The notes under the pieces: generated by a model
Seen by the model: only the letters and a program-made list of their open reading frames with translations
Database searches by the model: none
What the model was told of the DNA's origin: nothing
In this document: positions 56,205 through 64,000 of the stretch, in pieces
Layout: the number at the start of each line of letters is the position of its first letter
Numbering within the stretch: the stretch's first letter is position 1
Assembly (NCBI RefSeq): GCF_002874535.1
Contig: NZ_CP025025.1
Span: forward strand, 2,465,526-2,529,525
Source of the DNA: Mesobacillus jeotgali
Lineage (GTDB): Bacteria; Bacillota; Bacilli; Bacillales; Cytobacillaceae
Direction of reading: 5' to 3'
Length of the DNA stretch: 64,000 bases
Made by a program: the position numbers and the translations under genes

Positions 56205-56231
56205 AAAAGGACCTCACCTCAGGTCCTTTCT
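56205..56231. terminator. Bidirectional terminator between GNAT and mug
   Basis: AAAGGACCT, loop CACCTC, AGGTCCTTT, flanked by an A-run on the left that gives a strong T-run on the minus strand. It serves the convergent genes on both sides. Confidence 0.82.
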
Positions 56232-56749
56232 TACTTGGATATTATACGTTCTTTCAATAATGGGAGTTCTTTATATATCCCCACTACTTCATCCATCTTC
56301 ATCCTCACGAGCCCGCTTGAGGATGGAGCAACGAAATCAACGGTACCATCCACGATAGGTTCATCCTGTTTTCCCCATGGAATATTTTTTTTGCCGCTGT
56401 ATTGCTGGTAAACGCCTTTACCAACGAAACAAACGATTTTAGGACTGAATTTCTCGATTTTTTTTCTTAACTGAAGTTTCCCCTGCTGGTATTCTTCTTT
56501 AGTAATCTCATCCGCTGCTTTAGTCGGACGCGCAACTATGTTCGTCATCCCGTAGCCTAAATCCAGCAGCTGATAATCCTCTGAAGAATCATACTTTCTT
56601 GGCGTGATGCCTGCTTCAAAAAGAATCTTCCAAAATCTATTGTTTGGATTGGCGTAATGATGACCTGTTTCGGAAGAACGGATGCTCGGATTGAAGCCAA
56701 CAAAAATGACGTCAAGATTTTCCCGTAAATGATCAGAAATCGGCTTCAT
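56231..56749 (-). CDS. mug: G:T/U mismatch-specific DNA glycosylase
   Basis: This 172-residue uracil-DNA glycosylase superfamily protein has the active-site block F-V-G-F-N-P-S-I-R-S-S-E-T-G and the second block S-S-S-G-L-V-R-M, which match Mug/TDG enzymes that remove uracil or thymine opposite guanine. ATG 56749 follows AGGAGTAG. The frame extends upstream to 56797 but without support. It starts near the end of the next small gene on the same strand. Confidence 0.9.
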   Translation of the reverse strand: MKPISDHLRENLDVIFVGFNPSIRSSETGHHYANPNNRFWKILFEAGITPRKYDSSEDYQLLDLGYGMTNIVARPTKAADEITKEEYQQGKLQLRKKIEKFSPKIVCFVGKGVYQQYSGKKNIPWGKQDEPIVDGTVDFVAPSSSGLVRMKMDEVVGIYKELPLLKERIISK

Positions 56750-56790
56750 ATTCTCTACTCCTCTCCAATGTTGCCTATCTCTATCTCCAC

Positions 56791-57036
56791 TCACCAAAAT
56801 CGGTGTGGCAGCTCATTATTCTTGCTTATATTCTTGAAAATTCTTAGATGGAACAAAAACTCATCATAATACATCGTTTCGGCACTTTCAAATGAATAGG
56901 CGTCCGAAAAGTGATCCAATAGTTCGGTATCAATATTATCTTCAAGGCCGCTCAGCCACATTTTATAGCCGTGCTGTTCATAAACATCTGATAAACCTGC
57001 CCATTCGAACATTTCTTGCAATTCCTTTTCACCCAT
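56791..57036 (-). CDS. Hypothetical small acidic protein
   Basis: This 81-residue acidic protein (M-G-E-K-E-L-Q-E-M-F-E-W-A-G-L) is not recognised. It is helical with many Glu/Asp and aromatic residues. Upstream of it, GGAGTGATAGA gives a good start. It ends 42 nt before the mug start, so the two may be co-transcribed. Confidence 0.6.
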   Translation of the reverse strand: MGEKELQEMFEWAGLSDVYEQHGYKMWLSGLEDNIDTELLDHFSDAYSFESAETMYYDEFLFHLRIFKNISKNNELPHRFW

Positions 57037-57124
57037 TCTATCACTCCTTCAGCTCTCACCTCCATTTTTCCATACTTTTACACACCTTATACAAATCCTC
57101 ATCTCTGCACCATGGTTTTACACA

Positions 57125-57556
57125 CTATAAAAAGCGGCAAGCATCATTCCCCACTTCTTCAGAGGAAAGAATATACATTGAATTTCCACTATGAGATTTC
57201 TCTTTAGAAAAACCAAAGCTTTCTAAACCATCGTACTCACCATTCACAATGATTGCTGAAGCGAAAAGCAATGCCTGCAAATGGAATATTGATACATCAA
57301 TAATTTCTGTCAGTGAATCGACGGACGATATGTCTGTCAGTACAGCTACCCTCCCTCGAATTCCCAGGTTTTCATAAGCATATTCGATACTATCTGCCAT
57401 TGTGCCGGAAATGGCTGCAGCAGTACTGATGATGTCATTCCAATTTTCATCAAAAACAAAAGCATGCCAAGGAGATTGGTTTGAGGCCATTAGAAACTCA
57501 ATTTTAAGAAATTGCTGGTCATTATCAAATTGATATACAGATTTCAGTGCATCCAT
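57125..57556 (-). CDS. Hypothetical protein
   Basis: This 143-residue soluble alpha/beta protein is not recognised. Features: L-K-I-E-F-L-M-A-S-N-Q-S-P-W-H-A-F near the start and C-terminal S-G-N-S-M-Y-I-L-S-S-E-E-V. ATG 57556 follows GGAGGGAAG. No domain assignment is possible. Confidence 0.6.
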   Translation of the reverse strand: MDALKSVYQFDNDQQFLKIEFLMASNQSPWHAFVFDENWNDIISTAAAISGTMADSIEYAYENLGIRGRVAVLTDISSVDSLTEIIDVSIFHLQALLFASAIIVNGEYDGLESFGFSKEKSHSGNSMYILSSEEVGNDACRFL

Positions 57557-57737
57557 AGCTTCCCTCCATTAGTAATGTAGGAATAGTTTCCCACAGCAAG
57601 CAAAAGTTAATGAATTTGTTTTGCATGATTTAAAATCGTTAGTAAATACTTACAACGAAGTAACCGAAGCATGAATTTTGTTGATAAGGGAAAAAGGTAA
57701 TAAACAAATATAAACCAGGTGTAAGGAGGACAAAAAA

Positions 57738-57893
57738 ATGGAGCAAAAGCAAAATAATCCTAAAAATACAAATGAAGAAAATGAACAGCAGCACAGCATG
57801 GTGTGCAACGATCAATTATTTTTTCAGGAATTAAGGATAGCAGCTGAAGAGGCAGAACGCGACTATATCGATACAGATCGAAGTAAGGCATAA
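57738..57893 (+). CDS. Small hydrophilic protein
   Basis: This 51-residue protein starts at ATG 57738 after a strong AAGGAGGAC and ends at TAA 57893. The first half is Asn/Gln/Glu-rich; the second half is an acidic helix (F-F-Q-E-L-R-I-A-A-E-E-A-E-R-D-Y). No family recognised. A terminator follows 4 nt after the stop, which supports a real gene. Confidence 0.65.
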   Translation: MEQKQNNPKNTNEENEQQHSMVCNDQLFFQELRIAAEEAERDYIDTDRSKA

Positions 57894-57896
57894 TAA

Positions 57897-57923
57897 AAGA
57901 GAAAGGCAATCCTGCCTTTCTCC
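57897..57923 (+). terminator. Terminator of the small gene at 57738
   Basis: GAGAAAGGCA, loop ATCC, TGCCTTTCTC. The stem is perfect, but the T-tract is weak. Confidence 0.7.
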
Positions 57924-57981
57924 CCATTACTTTATTAACTATTGATATTCTACATTGCTTTACAACATTACGATTAGCGCA

Positions 57982-58224
57982 TTAACTGATGAAACGGTCT
58001 CTTTCGGCCGCATCTTCCTCGCGCTCTGCTTCTCGTTCTTCATACCAAAATTTAATATGGGTAAGGATCGAGAAAACAAGAAAAAAGTTCATCGCCCAGA
58101 CGCTTACAAACGGAGCCATTCCTCCAAACTCAATTGTCTCATACTGTTTTAATACCATCACAATATATGACTCAATGAACACAAGGACAAAGCCGGCTAC
58201 ACCTGCAATTGCCATACGCATCAT
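57982..58224 (-). CDS. Small two-helix membrane protein
   Basis: This protein of about 80 residues has two hydrophobic helices (A-I-A-G-V-A-G-F-V-L-V-F-I and F-V-S-V-W-A-M-N-F-F-L-V-F) and a highly charged tail (E-E-R-E-A-E-R-E-E-D-A-A-E-R). ATG 58224 follows GGTGG 8 nt upstream. Not recognised. The 58225-58484 gap to the next gene is AT-rich with no clear feature. Confidence 0.6.
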   Translation of the reverse strand: MMRMAIAGVAGFVLVFIESYIVMVLKQYETIEFGGMAPFVSVWAMNFFLVFSILTHIKFWYEEREAEREEDAAERDRFIS

Positions 58225-58484
58225 ATCAATAACCACCTTATCGTATTATCAGATTATTTAAATAATACGACTAATTATTGATTATCGCAACAATTTTGTC
58301 ACTAATTTGCCACATTTTTGAATTGACAATTTGGCATAGTACTTTTTATCTATTGCTTTTTTGGTAAATTTTGTTGTTTTCTCAACTAATTATAACAATT
58401 ACTGTACAGAAGTCTCCTCGAAAAAACCATTATAATGTGGGACCTGGAATATTTCCGAAAAGCTATAATTTGCGCCTAATATCT

Positions 58485-58673
58485 TTATCTATTCAACTTC
58501 TTTTGCTTTTGCATGATCTCATATGATTTTTCAATAATATCTGTTAATACATCACCTTTGTATACTCTGCCGACTTTCGTATTTTCCTGATAGTATTCTA
58601 CAATTTCATCAAGCTTGTCAGATGTATCCTTCATGACTCTAACATTCAATTGAATTCTCTGGGCTTCATTCAT
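58485..58673 (-). CDS. Small ribbon-helix-helix-like protein
   Basis: This 62-residue protein begins M-N-E-A-Q-R-I-Q-L-N-V-R-V and has a strand-helix-helix pattern (L-N-V-R-V-M-K-D-T-S-D-K-L-D-E-I-V) like small ribbon-helix-helix DNA-binding proteins. ATG 58673 follows GGAGGGAG. No partner toxin is evident nearby. The 58674-58965 gap shows no gene I can support. Confidence 0.6.
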   Translation of the reverse strand: MNEAQRIQLNVRVMKDTSDKLDEIVEYYQENTKVGRVYKGDVLTDIIEKSYEIMQKQKKLNR

Positions 58674-58965
58674 GGAACCGAGCTCCCTCCAAATCCTTTA
58701 ACTCTATATTTAAACATTAATCTATCAACTTGCTAGCAGTTTGATATTATGTAGATATATGTCGCTAATTGTACTGCAACGTCCTCTATTTTAACATATT
58801 CCAGCATCTTGCAACACCATGTTGTATGAATACTCGGTTTCCCCTTAAGTCTTACAGGGTAATTTATATCCAGATATGTTTTTTTGTTTGCACAATGGAT
58901 ACGAGACTCATTAACACTGATACCCTATAAATTTTTAAAGTCCACAAAATACATGGAGAATTTCT

Positions 58966-59214
58966 ATGAATCTTACAAGATGGTCCTATACAAAAAGATA
59001 TAATATCAAAGCGGAGTTTGATGTTTTTCCAAACTCAGTCGTCATATTCCGCCAAATCAAAGATTACTACTTCGTATATACTGTTAATTGGTCATTAAGT
59101 GACCCGGTTGTCACGAAAACTGCGCTTGGGGAAATGGAGTGGCTGCTGAACAAGGAGCTCGGTACTTTGGAAAACTACAGCCTCAGAAAAATTTACCAGA
59201 ATCATTCCGATTGA
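58966..59214 (+). CDS. Hypothetical protein
   Basis: This 82-residue protein with alternating aromatic and charged residues (W-S-Y-T-K-R-Y-N-I-K, Y-Y-F-V-Y-T-V-N-W-S-L) suggests a small beta fold. ATG 58966 follows ATGGAGAATTTCT. Not recognised. It lies just before the TPP riboswitch but is likely a separate unit. Confidence 0.55.
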   Translation: MNLTRWSYTKRYNIKAEFDVFPNSVVIFRQIKDYYFVYTVNWSLSDPVVTKTALGEMEWLLNKELGTLENYSLRKIYQNHSD

Positions 59215-59295
59215 TTTACATTTTTAGATTTAGCAGTTTACAATTCAGACAATTTACATTAAGATGATTTTGGAAACAACAACTGCATAGGTTTT

Positions 59296-59379
59296 TGCAC
59301 TAGGGGAGCTTTTGGCTGAGAAGAACTTTGTTCTGACCCTTATTACCCGATCTGGATAATACCAGCGTGGGGAAGTGCA
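59296..59379 (+). promoter_or_regulatory. TPP riboswitch (THI element)
   Basis: Conserved TPP blocks in order: GGGGAGC, GGCTGAGAA, GACCCTTA, ACCCGATCTGGATAATACCA and GCGTGGGGAAG. The P1 helix is TGCAC (59296-59300) with GTGCA (59375-59379). In this class, TPP binding favours the terminator at 59427-59460. It controls ykoFEDC. Confidence 0.95.
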
Positions 59380-59426
59380 GTCGAAGCTCTTCGTTATATC
59401 TTTTTTTAAATCTGACGATAGAATTC

Positions 59427-59460
59427 AACTGCATCCACCCAGCTGGATGCAGTTTTTTTG
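59427..59460 (+). terminator. Riboswitch-controlled terminator
   Basis: AACTGCATCCA, loop CCCAGC, TGGATGCAGTT, then TTTTTTG. The stem is a perfect 11 bp, 36 nt before ykoF. Confidence 0.92.
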
Positions 59461-59495
59461 TTTTCCAATCAATGAGCAAAAGGAGATGTAATGTA

Positions 59496-60098
59496 ATGAA
59501 AGAGATTCTTTGCGGTACAAGCGAGATTACAGGGGCGAGATTTTCAATTTACCCAATGTCAGACAGGTTTGTGGACATTATCCTTTCTTCACTGAAAGAG
59601 GTAGACACAACCAAGGTATGGATGATGACGGATGATGTCAGCACTTGTGTGCGCGGTCGTTCTGAACATGTTTTTGACGTATTGAAAGCGATTTTACTTA
59701 ATGCTTCAATCGGTGGAGACCATGTGGTCCTGAATGCTACGTTTTCAAATGGATGTCCTGGTGATAGTGCCGGTGATGCTTTCATGGCGGAAGATTCATA
59801 TTTAATGAATAACGAACTTTCCCAAAAAATCAGCCAGAAGGTTGCAGCCCAGTTCGCTCTCTATCCCTTAGGTATTCCTGGATATATGGATGTTATTATG
59901 GATCAAGTAAAAACTGTTGACCAGCAAGGCGTTTTTAGTGGAGGCGTTCATTATGCCTCAAGAATGGATGGTGACGCCAATAAAGTATTTGCCGCAATGG
60001 AAAGTGCGTTTGAAGGTGCCCGGAACAGTGATTCTTCACATATTGTCATGACAGTGACCATGTCAGCCAATAGCCCTTCTCGTAAGGAGGACCAATAA
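59496..60098 (+). CDS. ykoF: Thiamine/HMP-binding protein YkoF
   Basis: This 200-residue protein has two similar halves, each a YkoF/ThiS-like ferredoxin fold: G-A-R-F-S-I-Y-P-M-S-D-R-F near residue 14 and V-A-A-Q-F-A-L-Y-P-L-G near residue 118. YkoF binds thiamine and its pyrimidine (HMP) part in the cytoplasm. ATG 59496 follows AAAGGAGATG. It is the first gene after the TPP riboswitch and overlaps ykoE by 1 nt. Confidence 0.93.
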   Translation: MKEILCGTSEITGARFSIYPMSDRFVDIILSSLKEVDTTKVWMMTDDVSTCVRGRSEHVFDVLKAILLNASIGGDHVVLNATFSNGCPGDSAGDAFMAEDSYLMNNELSQKISQKVAAQFALYPLGIPGYMDVIMDQVKTVDQQGVFSGGVHYASRMDGDANKVFAAMESAFEGARNSDSSHIVMTVTMSANSPSRKEDQ

Positions 60099-60694
60099 TG
60101 TTGGCAAACTGGAAGCTTCGTGAGGTTGTTGTCTTATCCGTCCTGGCAGTCGTTTTCGGAGTAATCTACCTCCTGTTCTTACAGCTCGGCAATGTGCTTG
60201 TAGGGATGTTCGGCCTAATCGGCTATGATTTGATCTTCGGCATCTGGTTCATCGTTTCAATCATAGCTGCATACATCATCAGAAAGCCTGGAGCAGCGGT
60301 GTTATCAGAAACGATTGCAGCAACAATAGAGGTCATGCTTGGCAACGCTATTGGTCCGCGGCTGATTCTGGCTGGCATTATTCAGGGACTAGGTGCAGAA
60401 GCTGCATTTGCGGCAACCAAATGGAAAAACTATTCAACATGGGTTCTGGTAGCCGCAGGAATGGGGTCTTCAATCACCAGCTTCGTTTGGGGCTACTTTT
60501 TAGGCGGCTTTACCGCTCTATCACCTGGTTATGTGGCAGCAATGTTTTTCGTCAGGCTTGCAAGCGGAGCTATCTTAGCCGGCCTACTAGGAAAATACAT
60601 AAGTGACAGCCTTGCTAAAACTGGAGCGTTGAATAGCTTCCCGCTAGGAAAGGAAGCCAGAAAGGCAAAGCAGAATCATGATATCTCAGCCTAG
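60098..60694 (+). CDS. ykoE: ECF transporter S component YkoE
   Basis: This 198-residue integral membrane protein has about six helices and is the substrate-binding subunit of an energy-coupling factor transporter for hydroxymethylpyrimidine. Recognisable: M-L-A-N-W-K-L-R-E-V-V at the start and the E-A-A-F-A-A-T-K-W region. It overlaps ykoD by 17 nt. With ykoD and ykoC it forms the full transporter. Confidence 0.92.
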   Translation: MLANWKLREVVVLSVLAVVFGVIYLLFLQLGNVLVGMFGLIGYDLIFGIWFIVSIIAAYIIRKPGAAVLSETIAATIEVMLGNAIGPRLILAGIIQGLGAEAAFAATKWKNYSTWVLVAAGMGSSITSFVWGYFLGGFTALSPGYVAAMFFVRLASGAILAGLLGKYISDSLAKTGALNSFPLGKEARKAKQNHDISA

Positions 60695-62351
60695 TCTTCC
60701 ATTACTCGAAGTGTCAAACTTAACGTTCCAGTTTGATTCTGACCAGGATCATGTTTTAAAAGACATCACTTTTAACATTAATGAAAATGAGAACATTCTT
60801 GTTTTGGGTCCAAGTGGTTCAGGTAAAAGTACACTCGCATACTGTATGAATAATCTATATCCGTCTTCTGTTGATGGAATTATGAGTGGCAGTATTAAAT
60901 TTAATGGACGGGCTTTACCCACCTTCGAGCCCGGAAAGATAAATCAGAAAATCGGATTGGTCATGCAGGATCCTGATTCACAGTTCTGCATGCTGACTGT
61001 CGAGGAAGAAATTGCTTTTGTATTAGAAAATATAAAGTTTCCTAGTTTAGAAATGAAAGAAAGAATTGATTATGCCCTTGATTTAGTTGACATGAAGCAT
61101 TTGAAGCACAGCCTGATCCACTCTCTCTCCGGCGGGCAAAAGCAAAAGCTTGCGATTGCCAGTGCACTGGCAATGGAGCCTGAGTTATTGATCCTTGATG
61201 AGCCAACTGCCAATCTAGACCCCGCCTCTGGGTTTGAATTAGTCCAGACTTTAAAAAGATTAAAGAAAAAACACTCATTCAGCATCCTCATAATTGAACA
61301 TAACGTGGATTACTGGCTTGAAATAGTGGAACGCTGCATGATATTAAATACTGAGGGTGAACTATTTTTTAATGGTTCTCCTAGTGTTTGCTTTAATCAA
61401 TTTGCAAAGGAACTGAAAAGTGAAGGAATTTGGCTTCCACACTCTATTGATGCGGGATTAAAGCTGCGGGAGGCTGGATTGCTAAGGTCCTCCTACCTGC
61501 CAATGACAATCGATGAAATTATTAAAAATAGTGAAGATATAGAAAGTGTAATTGAGTTTTTGTCAACTGATGTCCACAAGCAAAAACTGAACCCTTCTCC
61601 TTCCATTTACGAAGTGAATGATGTCAGTTACGCGAGAGACCATCATTTTATAATCCAGGATATTTCTTTATCGATTAATGCGGGTGAATTTATTGCAATA
61701 GCCGGTTCAAACGGATCCGGAAAGACAACTTTTTCAAAATGTTTGGCTGGGTTGATTTCATCAAGAGGTGAAATAAAGTTTTATGGTCACTCTTTAGTAG
61801 ATTGGCATGAAGAACAAAAGTGGAGCAGGCTTGGATACGTATTCCAGAATCCTGAGCATCAATTCATTACCGATTCTGTAATCGATGAAATTAATTACAG
61901 CCTTAAAGCGAAGGAAGAAACTCAAAGATATGAAAATAAAGATATTTTGAGAACCCTTGGTTTAGCTAACCAGGTTTACAGTCATCCCTTCTCATTGAGT
62001 CAGGGCCAAAAAAGAAGACTGAGTGTAGCCGTCATGCTGGTGAATGGACAGGAGGTTCTGATTATGGACGAACCGACATTTGGCCAGGATGCGAACACCT
62101 CAAAGGAAATCATTGATTTTGCTGTAAAGGCTGTACCAGAGACAGGAAGCATAATAATGATTACTCATGATATGAATTTAATTGATCGTTACGCAGATAA
62201 AGTATTAGTGATGGAAAAAGGAGAAATGATATTTTACGATTCTCCAAGCAAGCTATGGAATCACACACAAATATTGGCGAGAGCTAAATTAAGACTACCG
62301 TTCCTCAAGGAATTGGAAATGCATCTGGAGGGGAAATATGCTGTTAAATGA
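60678..62351 (+). CDS. ykoD: ECF transporter duplicated ATPase YkoD
   Basis: This 557-residue protein has two fused ABC ATPase domains. First: Walker A G-P-S-G-S-G-K-S-T near residue 44, signature L-S-G-G-Q-K-Q, Walker B L-L-I-L-D-E-P-T. Second: Walker A G-S-N-G-S-G-K-T-T near 346, signature L-S-Q-G-Q-K-R, Walker B V-L-I-M-D-E-P-T. It powers import of the thiamine pyrimidine part. It overlaps both neighbours, which indicates coupled translation. Confidence 0.95.
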   Translation: MISQPSLPLLEVSNLTFQFDSDQDHVLKDITFNINENENILVLGPSGSGKSTLAYCMNNLYPSSVDGIMSGSIKFNGRALPTFEPGKINQKIGLVMQDPDSQFCMLTVEEEIAFVLENIKFPSLEMKERIDYALDLVDMKHLKHSLIHSLSGGQKQKLAIASALAMEPELLILDEPTANLDPASGFELVQTLKRLKKKHSFSILIIEHNVDYWLEIVERCMILNTEGELFFNGSPSVCFNQFAKELKSEGIWLPHSIDAGLKLREAGLLRSSYLPMTIDEIIKNSEDIESVIEFLSTDVHKQKLNPSPSIYEVNDVSYARDHHFIIQDISLSINAGEFIAIAGSNGSGKTTFSKCLAGLISSRGEIKFYGHSLVDWHEEQKWSRLGYVFQNPEHQFITDSVIDEINYSLKAKEETQRYENKDILRTLGLANQVYSHPFSLSQGQKRRLSVAVMLVNGQEVLIMDEPTFGQDANTSKEIIDFAVKAVPETGSIIMITHDMNLIDRYADKVLVMEKGEMIFYDSPSKLWNHTQILARAKLRLPFLKELEMHLEGKYAVK

Positions 62352-63117
62352 GATGAACCCAAGCATAAAAGCCTTGAGCATTCTTGTCTGCATCCTGATT
62401 CTATCGATATTTTTCGATCCGGTCACACCTTTGCTGAGTCTCGTTATGACAATAGCGATAACATTTGTATTTGGCAAGATCAACTTTAAGAAGTGGATCC
62501 TTCTATTCTCTCCTTTTCTTTTTATGGCAATAGTCTATGTCTGGTCATCACTATTGTTTCCGAGAGTAGATCCGGGAGACAGTGTCATCTGGGAATGGAA
62601 GTTCATCACCATCACTGCAGAAGGATTCCAAAGAAGCCTATCGCTTGGATTAAGAGTACTGAGTTTCGCTTCTCTTTCACTCTTATTTGCCCTTACGACA
62701 AACCCGATTAATTTTTTACTTAGCTTGATGCAGCAATGCAGGCTTTCTCCGAAAATTGCTTATTCTATCATGGCAGGTTATCAATTTCTCCCCTTGATAA
62801 AAGATGAATTCGAAATTATCAGAAGTGCCCATCGAATAAGAGGTGCGGGAAGAACATTAACTCTCCGGGATAAAATAAAGGAAATAAAGAGGTATGCAAT
62901 TCCCCTGCTGGCGACCGGGATCAGAAAAGCAGAAAGAACAGCTGTTGCAATGGAGTCAAAAGGATTCACAGGAGATAGGAACAGAGAATTTTATAAAATC
63001 ATCACCGTATCAAAAAAGGATTGGCTGCTGTTATGTTTACTGGTCAGCGTAGTTCTCATTAGTGCTTTTACCTCACACAAGCTTGGATATCTGGCATTGT
63101 ATAATGGGGAATTATAA
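62338..63117 (+). CDS. ykoC: ECF transporter T component YkoC
   Basis: This 259-residue transmembrane coupling protein has about five helices and the EcfT coupling helix A-H-R-I-R-G-A-G near residue 163, with K-A-E-R-T-A-V-A-M-E-S-K-G-F near 198. These A-R-G-type motifs bind the ATPase domains. It is the last gene of the operon. Its terminator begins 3 nt after the stop and is interrupted by element copy 2. Confidence 0.93.
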   Translation: MLLNEMNPSIKALSILVCILILSIFFDPVTPLLSLVMTIAITFVFGKINFKKWILLFSPFLFMAIVYVWSSLLFPRVDPGDSVIWEWKFITITAEGFQRSLSLGLRVLSFASLSLLFALTTNPINFLLSLMQQCRLSPKIAYSIMAGYQFLPLIKDEFEIIRSAHRIRGAGRTLTLRDKIKEIKRYAIPLLATGIRKAERTAVAMESKGFTGDRNREFYKIITVSKKDWLLLCLLVSVVLISAFTSHKLGYLALYNGEL

Positions 63118-63120
63118 TAT

Positions 63121-63941
63121 AACCCAGCACCTCTCAAATGATAAACCGTTCCGTTTTGAGGTGCATATGGCGAAAATGGCACAGTAAATGGCGTGGGAAT
63201 TGTCCACGCCATTTTTCCTATTGTACCAGCATTTATAAGCCATTTCATTACAAATTAACACCTGCAAAATGATAGTAAATGCCATTGACACTGTTTGTTG
63301 TACAAGGAATAATGACGGTCATTTACACTGTCAATTTTATGGCCAGTTCGGAAGTCAATTTAAGGGTTGCATTCTACGAACATTACATTCATGTATAGCC
63401 ATTATAACGATGAACATGGAATTTCACTTTATTTTTTTCTTCAACGAACGGAGCAGTTAGCGGAAGATTGATTTTTTTTAAAACAAGGCAAGACTTAACC
63501 TTAATTGAGTAACAAACAATCCTAGAAATAAGCGGAGAATATCCGGTTAAACTGTAGAGTATAGCTCGGTAAGGGGTAAATAAGCGGAGGTTTTCCGGTT
63601 AAGCAAGTGCGAATGCCAATTTTTTATGTTTTTCAAGTAAATAGGCGGAAATCTTCCGTCTATTTAAGCTGTTTTCCATGCCATTTTCTAAATAAGGGAA
63701 GTTTCTCCGCTTATTTATCAGCCCATGATGATCCCTTTACCAGGGACCGTTCTTTTATAGTGTGGAATTAACGGGTGCTTTGTTGAATAAGAACCATTAT
63801 ATTTTGGATCCGAAAATACATTAAATTAGAAAAATGGCGTGTCAAAACTGATGTCAGTTTACACGCCATTTTTATTGTTATTTAAATAATATGCACCCTA
63901 AAACAGAATGGTTTACTCAAATGAAGGTGCTGGGTTTTTGT
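63121..63941 (+). terminator. ykoFEDC terminator, split by the mobile element
   Basis: The left arm AACCCAGCACCT (63121-63132) and right arm AGGTGCTGGGTT (63926-63937, followed by TTTTGTT) are perfectly complementary over 12 bp. The loop CTCAAATGA is present on both sides of the element as the target duplication. Joining the halves gives a 12-bp stem, 9-nt loop and T-run, a textbook terminator. Confidence 0.88.
63142..63916 (+). mobile_element. MITE-like element, copy 2 (775 bp)
   Basis: It runs from TAAACCGTTCCG to ACAGAATGGTTTA, with the same imperfect inverted ends as copy 1. The flanks are the perfect 9-bp direct repeat CTCAAATGA (63133-63141 and 63917-63925). It is nearly identical to 2979-3759 along its whole length apart from scattered substitutions and one small deletion near 63770. 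It carries the left hairpin (AAATGGCGTGG... at 63186-63218) and right bidirectional hairpin (about 63830-63872). No protein coding is evident. Confidence 0.88.
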
Positions 63942-63949
63942 TGGTATTT

Positions 63950-64000
63950 ATTTTTTAATTGTAAGCATTGCTTCCCAATCGATTGTACCGTTTTTGACTT
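63950..64000 (-). CDS. Possible 3' end of a gene entering from outside
   Basis: Minus-strand sequence at the window edge reads as about 15 codons, roughly V-K-N-G-T-I-D-W-E-A-M-L, before a stop near 63950. It is too short to identify and could be chance. Confidence 0.2.

Overview
The window is chromosomal DNA from an endospore-forming Bacillaceae bacterium. Evidence for this: AT-rich Gram-positive codon use, strong AGGAGG ribosome-binding sites, many TTG/GTG starts, CotY/CotZ-like and CsxC-like spore-surface genes, forespore-type promoters, and B. subtilis-like clusters (hutPHUIG, ccpN-yqfL with ppdK, ykoFEDC behind a TPP riboswitch, argS behind a T-box). A Mesobacillus/Neobacillus-like relative is my guess; no rRNA, tRNA or CRISPR array was recognised.

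Layout. 0-1 kb: two DUF1657 genes, one with a sigma-G-like promoter. 1-4.3 kb: a membrane protein, a radical SAM/SPASM protein, a mobile element copy, and an IscA-like protein. 4.3-9 kb: T-box/argS, GNAT, an ECF sigma/anti-sigma pair, and an OsmC-like selenoprotein. 9-19 kb: small proteins, a LysE exporter, methyltransferases, Nudix and HIT proteins, a second beta-clamp, a thioredoxin-like selenoprotein, and selB. 19.3-25.7 kb: the histidine utilisation operon with its HutP antiterminator. 26-31.5 kb: spore-surface genes. 31.6-33.2 kb: a ParM-like actin with a small partner. 34-42 kb: glutaminase, UbiB kinase/phasin, LysM-GH18 protein and a Suv3-like helicase. 42-47.8 kb: ppdK, its regulator, ccpN, and a 52-bp x 18 tandem array. 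48-59 kb: DNA repair genes (exoA, photolyase-like, mug), MocR/EamA, SatD/DUF3307, ppiB, a CsfG-like small RNA, and small unknown genes. 59.3-63.1 kb: TPP riboswitch and ykoFEDC. 63.1-63.9 kb: the second mobile element copy.

Main points. (1) Two genes are hidden by in-frame UGA codons that fall exactly at a redox cysteine position: an OsmC-like protein (8489-8959) and a thioredoxin-like protein (15726-16055). Each UGA is followed at nearly the same distance by a short hairpin with GG in its loop (bSECIS-like), and selB lies in the same window, so selenocysteine decoding is the best reading. (2) Two ~780-bp noncoding elements (2979-3759 and 63142-63916) share ~27-bp imperfect terminal inverted repeats and 9-bp target duplications. 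Both sit inside the hairpin of a rho-independent terminator, in the same orientation relative to the upstream gene. Each carries terminator-like hairpins near both ends, so the element seems to target terminators and replace their function. (3) Other repeat structure includes a precisely periodic hairpin array upstream of ccpN and a family of dispersed repeats containing a TGAAGTC/GACTTCA hairpin.
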